Part shown: positions 52,701 to 62,502 of the stretch, in pieces | Position numbering within the stretch: the stretch's first letter is position 1 | How the letters are laid out: every line of letters starts with the position of its first letter | NCBI RefSeq assembly: GCF_010730055.1 | Contig: NZ_AP022575.1 | Coordinates: 4,440,021 to 4,504,020, forward strand | Source of the DNA: Mycobacterium shinjukuense | GTDB lineage: Bacteria; Actinomycetota; Actinomycetes; Mycobacteriales; Mycobacteriaceae | Direction of reading: 5' to 3' | DNA: 64,000 nucleotides | The notes under the pieces: model-generated | Databases searched by the model: none | Seen by the model: the letters and a program-made list of their open reading frames with translations, nothing else | Told to the model about the DNA's origin: nothing | Program-made: the position numbers and the translations under genes

Positions 52701-53537
52701 CCCGCCGGCCCCGCCGGTACCGCCGGCCCCACCGTTGCCACCGGTGCCCGCGCCTGCGCTCCCAGCGGTACCGGCCCCGCCGGGCCCACCGGCCCCACCG
52801 TTGCCGAATAATTGGTTGCCGTTTCCGCCGTTTCCACCGGTACCGCCGCCGATCCCGCCAGCGCCGCCATCACCGCCGCCGCCGAACAGCCAACCGCCGT
52901 TACCGCCGTTGCCGCCGTTGCCGCCGCCGGCCCCGCCGGTGCCCCCGGCGCCGCCCTTGCCGAACAGCAGTCCGCCGGCGCCACCGTTGCCGCCGTGGGC
53001 GCCGCCGCTGCCGCCGGCGCCACCCAGGCCGCCGCAACCCCACAGCCCGGCCGACCCGCCGTTGCCGCCGGCCTGGCCAGGCGCGCCGGGCGCACCGTTG
53101 CCACCGTTGCCAAACAGCAGCCCGGCGTCGCCGCCGTTGCCCCCCGGCGTTGTCGCGTCGGCACCGTTGCCGATGAGGGGGCGCCCGAAGAGCGCCTCGC
53201 CGGGCGCATTCAACGCGTTCAGCGCAAGGTGTAGCGGATTGTCTACGATGAGTGAGTTGGCCGCTTCGGCGGCGGCATACGAGTTCGCGGCGGCCCCCAA
53301 AGCCTGCACCAATCGGTCGTGAAATGCCGCTGCCTGCCCGGCCAATGCCTGGTATCCCTGGGCGTGCATCCCGAACAACGCCGCAACCGCCGCCGAGACC
53401 TCGTCGGCACCGGCGGCCGCCACGGTGGTGGTGACCGCAGCGGCCGCGGCGTTGGCGGCGCTGACGGCCGAGCCGATCCCAGCCAGATTCGAAGCCGCAG
53501 CCGCTACAACCTCCGGCGCCACATTCACAAACGACAT
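49781..53537 (-). pseudogene. PE_PGRS protein with several apparent frameshifts
   Basis: Starts at ATG 53537 after GGAAGG with a complete PE domain (SFVNVAPEVVAAAASNLAGIG, cut here; about 95 residues) and linker (GRPLIGNGAD). PGRS repeats (GGAGG, GGNGG) follow to about 52275. The repeat then leaves the frame, passes through two others between about 52275 and 51895, returns to the first frame until about 51410, and shifts again before running to a natural PGRS-like end (GTNGSPGQR) at 49781. If the shifts are real, only the PE domain and about 330 repeat residues would be made. If they are sequencing errors in GC-rich repeats, the protein has about 1250 residues. The PE domain would be expected to direct ESX-5 secretion. 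Confidence 0.75.
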
Positions 53538-53620
53538 CGCGGTTCCTTCCACCACGAGCACATGACCGAACGTCGCCGCCTCGCGGTGCTTCTGATCAGC
53601 GCATTGCTGCCTACAAGGCC

Positions 53621-53676
53621 ACGCTAGGGAGACCACATATCGGCGTCTAGCACAAGGTTGCGAAGAAACCCATGCG
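53621..53676 (-). promoter_or_regulatory. PE/PPE promoter module, copy 4
   Basis: On the minus strand: TTCGCAACCTTGTGC, TAGACG (53649-53644), 17-bp spacer, TAGCGT (53626-53621). It lies 84 bp before the PE_PGRS start at 53537, the shortest leader of the set. Confidence 0.75.
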
Positions 53677-53908
53677 TAGCTCGCAAGTATCGTGTCGTGG
53701 TGGAGTGGGCGTGCCCAACAGCGTCGCGAGGCCGCCGGCGCCTAGTCGGCACCGCTGAATGTGCACGTGCTGTGCGAGGCCTCCGAGGTGAACGCGCGGA
53801 ACACCGATGGTAGGCCCGCATGAGTGGGGCCAGTCGGGCGAGGGCGCTGCGGGAAACGCCGGCAAGAGTTACCGACCTGCCGGGCCAGCCACAAAAGCAT
53901 TCGGGCAA

Positions 53909-53965
53909 CGCAAAAGTTTATTCACAACCTTCTACTAGACGCCGATGGTGTGCGCTGAATAGCGT
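53909..53965 (+). promoter_or_regulatory. PE/PPE promoter module, copy 5
   Basis: GCAAAAGTTTATTCACAACC, then TTCTAC, TAGACG (53936-53941), an 18-bp spacer and TAGCGT (53960-53965). It lies about 235 bp before the PPE-SVP start. The interval 53677-53908 between the two opposing promoter copies holds no gene. Confidence 0.75.
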
Positions 53966-54200
53966 CGCCGTGTCACCAAGAAGCGTCTGGATCGTCTTGA
54001 TAACACGACTCCATGCAGCGTGTTGTTCACGTCGCCGGCAAAGAGCTCGCGCTTCGAGCAGGAAAACCGTGCCTTGCGTTCGTGGCGGGGGAAAGGCGGC
54101 GTGGGTCGCAAGTGCTGCGATGCGCGATATGCGATGTGGAGGTCGCAATGGTCAGGCCGTTTCGCTTCCGGGTCGGCCGTCGTGCCCGGTTGAGGAGAAG

Positions 54201-55341
54201 ATGATGGATTTTGCGTGGTTGCCGCCGGAGATCAATTCGGCGTTGATCTTCGCCGGTGCGGGGTCCGGCCCGTTGTTTACGACGCGGCGGCTTGGGAGGG
54301 TTGGCCGCGGACTTGCGGGCGTCCGTATCGTCGTTTGACTCGGTGGTCACGTCGTTAGCGGCTGGGCCGTGGTCGGGTCCGGCGTCAGAGGTGATGGCGA
54401 GCGCGGCTGCCCCATATCTGGGATGGCTGGGCACGTCGGCGGTGCTGGCCGAGGGGGCGGCTGCCCAGGCTCGAGCAGCGGCGACGGCGTTTGAGGCCGC
54501 CCGAAGCGCCATGGTGCACCCGGCCGTGGTGAATGCCAATCGAGTCCTGATGACGACGTTGGTGGCGACAAATGCATTGGGTCAGAACGCGCCGGCCATC
54601 GCGTCCACCGAGTTCCAATACACCGAGATGTGGGCGCAAGATGTCGCGGCGATGCTGGGGTATCAGTCCGGGGCGACCGCGGTGGCGTCGTCATTGACAC
54701 CGTTTAGCGTGCCGCCAGGTGGTGTGCCGGGGTTAGCAAATCAGGTTGCCTCGATGGTGGCAGCGGCGGCCCCGCAGATGGCGTCGACGCTACAGTCGTT
54801 GCCGGTGGGGACGGCCGTGGCCGGGGTGCAGGAGTTGTCGACTCCGGCGGGCATGGCGATGTCTCCGATGATGATGTTGTTGAGCAACGCGATGCGGGCC
54901 GGGGCGCCGAGCGGCGCCGGGTCGGCTGGCGCCGCCACCGCGTTGCCGGAGGGCGCCGCGAAGTTCGCTGGGGGCGCCGGCGTGCAGCAAGCGATGAAGG
55001 GGTTGGGCCACGGGGCCGGCTTGGGGGCGGCGTCGGCGGGCCTGGGCCAGGCGCGGACGGTGGGGGCGTTGTCGGTGCCGGCGACGTGGGCCGGGTCGAT
55101 GCCGGCTCGGATGGCCAGTTCGGCGATGTCCGGGTTGTCGGGGCCTGGTTTGCCCAATGCTGCGGCGCTGGCGCAAGCGGTCGGGGCCGGCGCTGGTGGT
55201 ATGCCGATGATGCCGATGCCGATGGGCGGTATGGGTGGAGCCGGTGGTGGTATGCCCGCGGGGATGATGGGCCGCGGTGGGGCTAGTCCGCATGTGGTTC
55301 AGGCGCGGCCGAGTGTGATACCGCGGACTGGGGTCGGATAG
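54201..55341 (+). pseudogene. PPE-SVP protein with a frameshift near the N-terminus (PPE18-like locus)
   Basis: ATG 54201/54204 after GAGGAGAAG begins MDFAWLPPEINSALIFAGAG, a normal PPE start. The frame is lost at about 54280-54305: expected AAAWEGLAADL appears only if two G residues are restored near CGACGCGGCGG and GAGGGTTGG. After that the frame is intact to 55341, with GSVTS-like PPE core, the SVP motif GALSVPATW and a C-terminus ending in RTGVG. The intact protein would be about 380 residues. The order PPE-SVP, EsxK-type, EsxL-type matches M. tuberculosis Rv1196-Rv1198 (PPE18-esxK-esxL) as I recall. Both missing bases are in G-runs, so sequencing error is a serious alternative. Confidence 0.8.
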
Positions 55342-55661
55342 CGCGGGGTGATGGGCCTGGCTTGCGGTTGGCCGCGCTGCGCAGGGCAGTGATGCGTTGC
55401 AGCACAATGGATTTCATTGTTTGTTGGGAAAGGAAAGGCAATGACCACTCGGTTTGTGACCGATCCGCATGAAATGCGGGCGATGGCGGGTCGTTTTGAG
55501 GTGCACGCCCAGACGGTCGAGGATGAGGCGCGTCGGATGTGGGCGTCGTCGCAAAACATCTCTGGTGTCGGCTGGAGCGGGCTGGCCGAGGCGACCTCGT
55601 TGGACACGATGACCCAGATGAATCAGGCGTTCCGCAACATTGTGACCATGCTGCATGGGGT

Positions 55662-55948
55662 TGGCGAACTGTTGGGTGTCGAGTGTATTTGAGTGTGCGT
55701 TAGTGTGTTCTAATGGGTGCTGTGAATTTGGCGGATTGGGCGGCGTCGGTGGGGGTGAATCGGCATACCGCCTATCGGTGGTTTCGGGAGGGGGCGTTGC
55801 CGGTGCCCGCCGAGCGGGTGGGTCGGTTGATTCTGGTGCGCACGACGCCGGCGGGCGATGCCGCGGCGGGTGGTGTGGTGATCTATGCCCGGGTGTCCAG
55901 CCATGATCAGCGCGCCGATTTGGATCGCCAGGTGGCCCGGTTGAGGGT
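55662..55948 (+). mobile_element. 287-bp IS607-derived (non-autonomous) insertion
   Basis: The insert carries the 5' end of an IS607-type serine recombinase gene (from ATG 55713) preceded by three 10-bp direct repeats of AGTGT type (GAGTGTATTT, GAGTGTGCGT, TAGTGTGTTC; 55681-55710), a likely recombinase-binding end. There is no target-site duplication other than the ambiguous GGGT core shared by both junctions, as expected of IS607-type integration at a short core. The rest of the recombinase and the tnpB gene are missing. Either an internal deletion or a natural miniature element would explain it. Confidence 0.8.
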
Positions 55949-56024
55949 GCGCGACGGGTTGCTCCGCGACGCCAACAACTACGAGCGGCAAGAGCAAGCT
56001 TCGCAGCGGATTTTGAGCAGCTAG
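55713..56024 (+). CDS. chimeric ORF: IS607 recombinase N-terminus fused to the EsxK-type tail
   Basis: A 103-residue frame. Residues about 4-45 are the MerR-like DNA-binding domain typical of IS607 TnpA (NLADWAASVGVNRHTAYRWF, cut to 20; GALPVPAERVGRLILV). Residues about 55-78 are the start of the serine-recombinase domain with the active-site Ser in YARVSS and the DQRADLDRQVARL helix. It then continues without a stop into the last 25 residues of the Esx protein, including the YxxxE signal. It lacks the rest of the catalytic domain and so cannot recombine. It could still bind the element's ends. Whether it is translated or secreted is unknown. Confidence 0.7.
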   Translation: MGAVNLADWAASVGVNRHTAYRWFREGALPVPAERVGRLILVRTTPAGDAAAGGVVIYARVSSHDQRADLDRQVARLRVRDGLLRDANNYERQEQASQRILSS

Positions 56025-56037
56025 AAAGGATTTGGCG

Positions 56038-56322
56038 ATGACAATTAATTACCAGTTCGGTGACGTGGATGCCCATGGGGCCACGATTCGGGCTCAGGCG
56101 GCATCTTTGGAGGCTGAGCATCAGGCGATCGTGCGTGATGTGTTGGCGGCCGGGGATTTCTGGGGTGGTGCCGGGTCGGTAGCCTGCCAGGAGTTCATCA
56201 CGCAGCTGGGCCGTAATTTCCAGGTGATCTATGAGCAGGCCAACGCGCATGGGCAAAAGGTGCAATCCGCAAGCAGCAACATGGCGCAAACCGACTCCGC
56301 AGTAGGTTCTAGCTGGGCCTAG
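56038..56322 (+). CDS. EsxL/EsxN-type WxG100 protein
   Basis: A 94-residue intact member of the Mtb9.9 family (EsxI/L/N/O/V group), nearly identical to what I remember of EsxL: TINYQFGDVDAHGATIRAQA at the start, the WGG turn at about 43-45, and AQTDSAVGSSWA at the end. It forms a helical-hairpin heterodimer with the EsxK-type protein, which here is broken. It may therefore lack a partner from this locus. The start ATG 56038 follows GAAAGGA and lies 13 bp after the chimeric ORF. Secretion would be by ESX-5. Confidence 0.93.
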   Translation: MTINYQFGDVDAHGATIRAQAASLEAEHQAIVRDVLAAGDFWGGAGSVACQEFITQLGRNFQVIYEQANAHGQKVQSASSNMAQTDSAVGSSWA

Positions 56323-56336
56323 GTTCTAGCTGGGCC
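56303..56336 (+). repeat. 17-bp tandem duplication across the esxL stop
   Basis: TAGGTTCTAGCTGGGCC is present twice in a row (56303-56319, 56320-56336) at the end of the EsxL-type gene; the stop TAG at 56320-56322 begins the second unit. The protein is unaffected because the first copy keeps the stop. Confidence 0.88.
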
Positions 56337-56496
56337 TAGCCGCGCTCACCGGCAGCGTGGAACTGTCCGCGGGCGGACCCCCCGTGCTGGAAGCTGGAAG
56401 GGAGGATGGGCGGCGCGCGCGGGTGAGCGGTTGTGCCTCGGTGTTGATGCCCTGTTGATGCCCGAGTGGGCGTCGCAGAAACCGGCAATTTCGGTG

Positions 56497-58600
56497 TCAG
56501 TGGAACACGCCCGACTCTTGATTCTGTGCGTTGAAGAGTCCCGATACCTGGTTTCCCAGGTTTCCGATGCCTGAGTTAAAGACTTCCGTGACCCCCGGGG
56601 CAATGGTGCCCGCGTTGAACAGGCCTGAGATGTACTGCCCCGTGCTGTTGACGAAGCCCGACATGTGGGCCGGGCCAATGTAGGTGGGGCCGGTGTTTCT
56701 GAAGCCCGAGCTGTAGGCGCCCGCGTTCAGGAAGCCAGAACCAAAGTTGCCGTGGTTCTCGAAGCCGGAGGAGTTAATGGTGCCGACGAAAGTGTCGGGC
56801 CCAATAGTTTGGATAATGTTGTCGCCGGAATCGATGCCCGAGTTATTGAAGCCCTGATTTGCGAAGCCCGATTGGTTGATGCCTCCGTGGCCAAATCCTG
56901 AGCCGGAGTTAGAAAAGCCGGAGTTCAACACGTTTTGGTTGAAGGGGCTGCCCGGGCCCGTGTTCAGATTGCCCCCGTTGAGGAAGCCGGTGTTGACGCC
57001 GCCCGAGTTTGCGTAGCCGGAGTTTATGTCGCCCGAGTTGAAGCCGCCGGTATTGATGCTGCCGCCATTGAAGCTGCCGAAGTTCGTGGAGCCCGAGTTA
57101 AAGAGGCCCGTGTTGATATCGCCCGAGTTAAAGAGGCCCGTGTTGGTGTCGCCCGAGTTGAACAGGCCGGTATTGGTGTCGCCCGCGTTGAAGAAGCCGG
57201 TGTTGGTGTCGCCGGAGTTGAACAGGCCGGTGTTATAGTTACCCGAGTTTCCGAAGCCCGTGTTGAGGGTGCCGGAACTCCCGATGCCCGTGTTATAGAC
57301 GCCCGACGTGCCGAATTCGACGCTTAACGGCCCAACGCCCTGGCCCGAGTTCGCGATGCCCCAGTTATCGTTGCCGGAGTTAAAGAATCCGATGTTGTTA
57401 TTGCCGGAGTTGAACAGGCCAATGTTTCCGCTACCGCTGTTCAGCCCGTTGAAATTGATACCGATCTGGTTGTTGCCGGACAACCCAAAGCCGATGTTGT
57501 TGTTGCCTTTGTTCCCGAAGCCGATGTTATTACTACCAAGATTTCCATAGCCGATGTTCGCGTTGCCAGTGTTACCGCCGCCGACGTTGCCGGAGCCCGT
57601 GTTTCCACTGCCAACGTTCGTGTTGCCGGTGTTGCCCAGGCCAAAGTTTGCGTCGCCGGTGTTTCCGCTGCCCACGTTGGTGCTGCCGAGGTTCCCGGAA
57701 CCAAAGTTCTGGCTGCCCGTGTTTCCGCTGCCAAAGTTGGTGCTGCCGATGTTGCCCAGGCCAAGGTTTGTGTGGCCGGTGTTTCCGCTGCCCAGGTTTG
57801 TGCTGCCAAGGTTACCGCTGCCCAGGTTGTAGCTACCAATGTTGCCGCTGCCCAGGTTGACACTTGCGGGGAGTTGAGCCCCTGATAGTCCTTGTCCTGA
57901 GCTGCCATTTCCGCTGCCAAGGTTGAGAGCGCCGAAGTTACCGGTGCCCAGGTTGAAGCTGCCGGTGTTGCCGCTGCCTAGGTTCAGGTTGCCGATGTTG
58001 CCCAGGCCCAGGTTGAGGGCGCCGATATTGCCGAGGGTCAGGTTGATGGTGCCGTCGAGGAACGGGACGTAGATGTAGATACCTTCTGACGCAGCCGCCC
58101 ACGGGGTCAACGACGCGACCGCCGTCGACGCTTCGGCGTGATAGCCCGCCATGGCGGCGACATCCTGGGCCCACATCAGCTCATAGGCGGCCTCGGCGGC
58201 CGCGATCGCCGGCGCGTTTTGACCGAACAGATTCGAGACCACCAACGACACCAGCTCAGAGCGATTGGCCGCCACCACCACCGGATGCACGGTGGCCGCG
58301 CGCGCCACATCAAACACCGCGGCCACGGCTTTGGCTTGACCCGACGCCTGCTCAGCGAGCCGCCGCCACGCTCAGCCACGCAGCATACGTTCTCGCCACT
58401 CCCGTCATCGCCTGCGCCGCTGGACCCTGCCACGCCTGATCCGTCAAACCCGAGATCACCGATCCGAAAGAACCTGCAGCCGAGGCTAATTCACCGGCCA
58501 GCCCGTCCCAGGCCGCCGCCGTCGCCAGCATCGGCCCGGAACCCGCACCGGCGAATATCAACCCGGAATTGACCTCCGGCGGCAACACCGAGAAATTCAT
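56497..58600 (-). pseudogene. PPE-MPTR protein with one frameshift in the PPE domain
   Basis: ATG 58600 after AAGGGG starts a standard PPE domain (NFSVLPPEVNSGLIFAGAGS, cut to 20). At about 58355-58360 the frame shifts by one base (GCT-C-GCTGAGCAG; one extra C, or two missing bases), stopping at 58352. From there the expected continuation (AEQASGQAKAVAAVFDVARA) is in another frame and stays open to 56497 through a long MPTR region (NxGxGNxG, later NTGLFNSGDTN). The intact protein would be about 700 residues. It is transcribed towards the Esx genes from promoter copy 6. Confidence 0.8.
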
Positions 58601-58703
58601 GACACCCCTTCTGTTTCTGCGGGCCAGGCACGAAATGGGAGGTCCTCGCCAGCGGCATGAACACCACGCTGCGTGGAGTCGATCTGGCCTCGGTTACCGG
58701 GTT

Positions 58704-58759
58704 ACGCTATGCAACCCACACATGGGCGTCTAGTAGAAGGTTGCGAACAAACTCTTGCG
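58704..58759 (-). promoter_or_regulatory. PE/PPE promoter module, copy 6
   Basis: On the minus strand: GTTCGCAACCTTCTAC, TAGACG (58732-58727), 17-bp spacer, TAGCGT (58709-58704). It is 104 bp before the PPE-MPTR start at 58600. Confidence 0.75.
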
Positions 58760-59121
58760 ACCTACGACAGTTGGTGCTTCTTGGGGACGCCTAGCGACTG
58801 CCTTGGGAAGGGCCCCCTGGCAGCAGTCACCGGCGTGGTCGGCCGAATGAACTCGAGGCTTCCCAGATGCTCGGCGACATCGCGCGGTCACTGCCGCAGC
58901 TCCGCAAGAATCACCGAACTTTCGTCAGGTGCAACAGACTTCGGCCTGCCGTTGAATAACGCTTGCGTGTGGGTTGCATAGAGTGGCCTGCGATCGCGGT
59001 TTTCGGCCGTGCGTGGAAGTCCTGTGAGCCATCTCAGCGCGGTGGCTTGCACGGCCGCTGGGTGCGGGGCCGGTGGCATTGTCGATCACCGCAGACGGGC
59101 ATTCAACCAGTTGAGGAAGTG
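58760..59121. other. intergenic region before the hydrolase
   Basis: About 360 bp; no gene, repeat or terminator recognised. GAGGA at about 59113-59117 is the ribosome binding site of the following gene. Confidence 0.45.
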
Positions 59122-59986
59122 ATGGCGGAAGATTCCGCGCCCACTATGTGGGCCGGTGAGGAGCACTCGTGTCACCGTTTGCAGGTGACGGTGGTGACCG
59201 TGCCGGATGGAGGGCGGTTCCGCGTGACGCGGGTCGGCGAGGGCCACGGGTGCCGGTCGTGATGCTTCCAGGGATGTTCGACAACCGCCGACTGTATCTA
59301 TGGTCCGGCGGGGGCGGGCTGGCCGAGACGCTGGCCAGCGCCGGGTTCGATGCGTGGATCGTCGAGCGACGCCGTACCGGCGGGATAGCGGCGGCAGCCG
59401 GGGCCCGCGCGGGGTGGGAGGAGATGGTTCGGGTCGATCTACCGACCGTTCAGGGGCTTGTCGCCGCGGAGTCCGGCCACTCGGCATTTTGGGTCGGTCA
59501 TTCCTTCGGCGGTGTGGCACTCGCCCGCGCAGCCGCCGAGACGATGCAGCAGTCGCAGATCGCGGGACTGGTGCTGGTCAACGCGGCCGTCGACATCCCG
59601 CTGCTGGCCAATCCGATCGTCACCGCGATAGTGCGGGCTGGCATGTGGGTGATGTGTTCCCAGCGCGACGGTTGCGGCTGGGCCCGGAAGACGAGCCGGT
59701 TGCCGCCCTAACAGACGCGATCTCCTGGGGCGCGGCGGAGCGCGACTGGGGCCAGCTGTCGGCCGCGCTGAGCGCGGTCGACTTGCCGCTCCTCCTCGCG
59801 GTCACCGCTCCTCGCGACGTGATCGCCCCCGCCACCCGGTGCTACCGGCTCGCACGGCCGTTCGCCGGCACCGACCGGCGGGTGCAATCAGCCGCCCGCC
59901 GCCACGGATTCGCCCGCAACCACACGCACGAATCGCCGTTGCTGCATCCCGTCGCCAGCAGCGATGTGTTTCCATTCCTGAAGTGA
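59122..59986 (+). pseudogene. alpha/beta hydrolase with two apparent frameshifts
   Basis: Three consecutive frames make one protein of about 285 residues. First, ATG 59122 (after GAGGA) to about 59245 (AEDSAPTMWAGEEHS...VTRVGEG). Then about 59245-59650 with VVMLPGMFDNRRLYLW, the nucleophile elbow GHSFGG and VNAAVDIPLL. Then about 59650-59986 with GPEDEPVAALTDAISWGAA, PRDVIAP and a HESPLLHP segment that likely holds the catalytic His. Each break is a single-base-type indel. It is a lipase/esterase-like family with a short lid; substrate unknown. Its stop TGA 59984-59986 overlaps a GTG as GTGA, implying coupling to the SRPBCC gene. Confidence 0.65.
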
Positions 59987-60485
59987 CTGGCTCACCGCGC
60001 GGACCGGCGAGCCCACACCGGCAAACACCGACACGGTCAATTCGACCGGTCGGTATCGGCTGCACTACACCGTCGAACTCGACGCACCAGCCGTGAAACT
60101 CTTTCAATTCCTCAGCCACCACTGGTCGATGCTGTGGCCGGTGCGCCAGCGGCGCGTGCGCGACGGGGTGGACCCGGCCGAACCCAACGGCCTGCGCTCG
60201 GTGCGTGCCCAGCGAGTGCTGGGGATCTGGCCAATCCAAGAAGAAATCGTCACCTACCGGCCACCCCGGCTGATCGAATACCGTACCGTCCGCGGCCCCG
60301 TGCGCAATCACCTGGGCCGCATCGAGCTCACCGATGGCCCCGACGGCGGCACCCGCTTGGACTACCGCATCGCCTTCGATACCCCACCGGGGGTGCCCGG
60401 CCGCCCGCTGACCGCGGCGCTGGACACGATCTGGCGCCATTGGAGCCTTCCCCGGCTGCGGCGGTACATGACCACGATCCGGTGA
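59983..60485 (+). pseudogene. SRPBCC (polyketide-cyclase-like) protein, N-terminus out of frame
   Basis: The recognisable protein runs to 60485 (KLFQFLSHHWSMLWPVRQRR, then YRTVRGPVRNHLGRIEL, LDTIWRHWSLPRLRRYM). The first strand RYRLHYTVELDAPAV is in the same frame but has no start codon; the nearest in-frame start, GTG 60093, would delete it. A GTG at 59983 that overlaps the hydrolase stop as GTGA fits operon coupling but is in another frame, so one indel between about 59990 and 60040 is implied. Part of the gene's 3' end is repeated at 62191-62309. Function unknown. Confidence 0.6.
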
Positions 60486-60652
60486 CCCGATCAACGATCG
60501 GGCGCGGCGACTCTCACCTACGGGTGGCCCGTATGGCCGAAAGAGCACCGGCGCCACCGGCGGCCGACGGCGGCGCCGGCGGTCGCGGCGGCACAACCCT
60601 CGGGTCCGCGGTTCGGCACGACGATTTCGACGGCGAAACATAGTTGCGGATT

Positions 60653-60709
60653 ACGCAAAATTTCGTTCTCAACCTTCTACTGGACGCCTTTGTGGGGCCC
60701 GCATAGCGT
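60653..60709 (+). promoter_or_regulatory. PE/PPE promoter module, copy 7
   Basis: CGTTCTCAACCTTCTAC, TGGACG (60681-60686), 17-bp spacer, TAGCGT (60704-60709). It lies 115 bp before the PE_PGRS start at 60824. Confidence 0.75.
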
Positions 60710-60823
60710 GGCCTAGCAAGCTGATGGACCCCGTCCACAGAGTTGTTGGTCACGGTGATGACGAGGACATCGGGCGCGGGGGCAGCGACCTTTGGTCAGG
60801 TGTTCGTGCTGGAAGGAACGGCG

Positions 60824-62180
60824 ATGTCGTTTGTGAACGTGGTACCGGAGCTTGTTACGGCGGCAGCTTCGGATTTGGCTGAGGTTAGCTCGGCGATCGG
60901 CGCCGCTAACGCCGCAGCCGCTGTCCACACCACGGCGGTGGTGGCCGCGGGTGCCGATGAGGTGTCGGTGGCAATCGCGGCGTTGTTCGGCGCGCACGCC
61001 CAGGCATACCGGGCACTGAGCGCTCAGGCTGAGGCGTTTCACACCCAGTTTGTCCAGGCCTTGAGCACGGGCGCGGATGCCTATTCGGCCGCCGAGACCA
61101 CCAACGTCGAGCAAACCCTGCTCAACGTCATCAACGCTCCCACCATGGTGGGGCGCCCGTTGATCGGCAACGGCACCCTGGGGTCCCAGGAACGGGAGAA
61201 ACGGCGGAGACGCCGGCATCTTGATCGGCAACGGCGGGGCCGGCGGGTCCGGCGCGCCCGCCAGAATGGCGGCACCGGCGGGGCCGGCGGGCTGCTGCTC
61301 GGCAACGGCGGCCACGGCGGCAACGGCGGTGGGTCCACGGCTCCCCGCAGGCAATGGCGGGGCCGGCGGAACCAGTGGAATGTTCGGCACCGGCGGGACC
61401 GGTGGGAGTGGCGGGTTCGGCGTCAACGGCGGCGCCGGCAGGCCGGCGGCGGTCGGGCTGTTTGGCACCGCCGGACCGGGCGCCGGCGGCTATGGACTGG
61501 TGGGATCTCCGGCAGCGCCAGGCCAGCGGGCCGGCGGGGCCAGTGGGCTGTCAGGCGGCGCCGGCGGGGTCGGCGGACTCTCGTTGGCCGACGTCGGCGG
61601 TACCGGCGGCGTCGGCGGGGCGGGCGGGTGGTTCGGCTCGGGCGGTAACGGCGCCGGCGGCGCCGGTCACAACGCCGGGGCACCGGCGGAACAGGCGGCG
61701 TCGGCGGCCTGATTTTCGGCCTGGTGGCGCAGGCGGCGACGCCGGCCCGCCGGTCGGCCGCCAACGGCGGGAATGGGGGGGCCGGCGGCAACGCCATCGG
61801 GCTCTTCGGCAATGGCGGCGCCGGCGGGGCCGCCGGGCCGGGCCAAAAACTGGAGGTATCGGCGGGGTCGGCGGGTCCGGGGCTTGCTCTTCGGCAATGG
61901 GCCCGGCGGCAGTGGCACCGGGTCGGCACTGCCGGCGGCTCAGGCGGAGCCGGCGCAAAGCCGGGCTGATCGGCAATGGCGGCGCAGGTGGCTCCGGCGG
62001 AGTCCGTCGGTGGCGTCGATAACGGCGGAAACGGCCGGGCGGCGACGCCCAATCATCGGCGACGGGGGTAACGGCGGTAACGCCGGACTCGGCTCCCGGG
62101 CACTCCCGGTAGCAGCGGCAAACGCGGGCTGCTGTTCGGTCAGGGGCGGACTGCCCGGGCTGCCTGAGCAGCCCGGCTGA
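60824..62180 (+). pseudogene. PE_PGRS protein with multiple apparent frameshifts
   Basis: ATG 60824 after GGAAGG begins an intact PE domain (SFVNVVPELVTAAASDLAEV, cut to 20) and the usual linker GRPLIGNGT. The frame is lost near 61190-61210 and PGRS coding then switches frame repeatedly. It ends with a normal PGRS C-terminus (GLPGLPEQPG) and stop at 62178-62180. Restored length would be about 450 residues. It carries promoter copy 7 and a PE-type ribosome binding site, so the N-terminus is probably expressed whatever the status of the repeat. Confidence 0.7.
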
Positions 62181-62190
62181 TCCATTACTC

Positions 62191-62309
62191 CCGTCCGCGG
62201 CCCGGTGCGTCACTTCGGCCGCATCGAACTTGCCGACGGCCTCGATGGCGGCTGAGCCTCCCGGCACCGCATGACCACGATCCGATGACTCGATCAACGA
62301 TCAAGCGCA
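62191..62309 (+). repeat. decayed partial copy of the SRPBCC 3' end
   Basis: Resembles 60286-60504. GTCCGCGGCCC then GTGCG, GGCCGCATCGA, CTCGATGGCGG, then after an internal loss of about 100 bp, CATGACCACGATCCG and TCAACGATC. It is non-coding. It sits just before promoter copy 8, as the parent sequence sits just before promoter copy 7. Confidence 0.75.
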
Positions 62310-62502
62310 ACGGTCTGACCCCATTCGCGCAACGAGCGCCGTGAGCGCCCGGCCCCAAGCCTTCGACACTGACCAGCGAAACCGAATTCGGCAACTCGGT
62401 GGCGGCGGGGCCATCCGTTGCAGCGCTGGTGGTAGGCGCCGATGAGCTGTCAGGGACCGTCGCGGCGGTCTCCGGTGCCTCATCCGTAGAGACCGACACT
62501 GC

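Larger units (their letters stand above)
55441..56024 (+). pseudogene. EsxK/EsxJ-type WxG100 gene split by a 287-bp insertion
   Basis: ATG 55441 after AAAGGAAAGG starts a QILSS-family Esx protein (TTRFVTDPHEMRAMAGRFEV, cut to 20; WSG at about 46-48). After codon 74 (LHGV) the reading runs into foreign sequence and stops at 55690-55692. The missing tail RDGLLRDANNYERQEQASQ plus RILSS is found intact at 55949-56024. Removing 287 bp between the GGGT at 55658-55661 and that at 55945-55948 restores a perfect 98-residue protein, the family's normal length. The truncated product would lose the second helix's end and the YxxxE secretion signal. Its partner EsxL-type gene follows. Confidence 0.88.

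Noticed and set aside
50217..52811. 864-codon Pro/Ala-rich open frame on the plus strand
   Set aside because: It is the complement of PGRS repeats (GGC-rich codons read as CCG/GCC), with no start signal or domain; a shadow of the PE_PGRS gene.
55662..55948. A complete IS607 insertion sequence
   Set aside because: Only the first third of the recombinase is present and tnpB is absent, so it is called a derivative.
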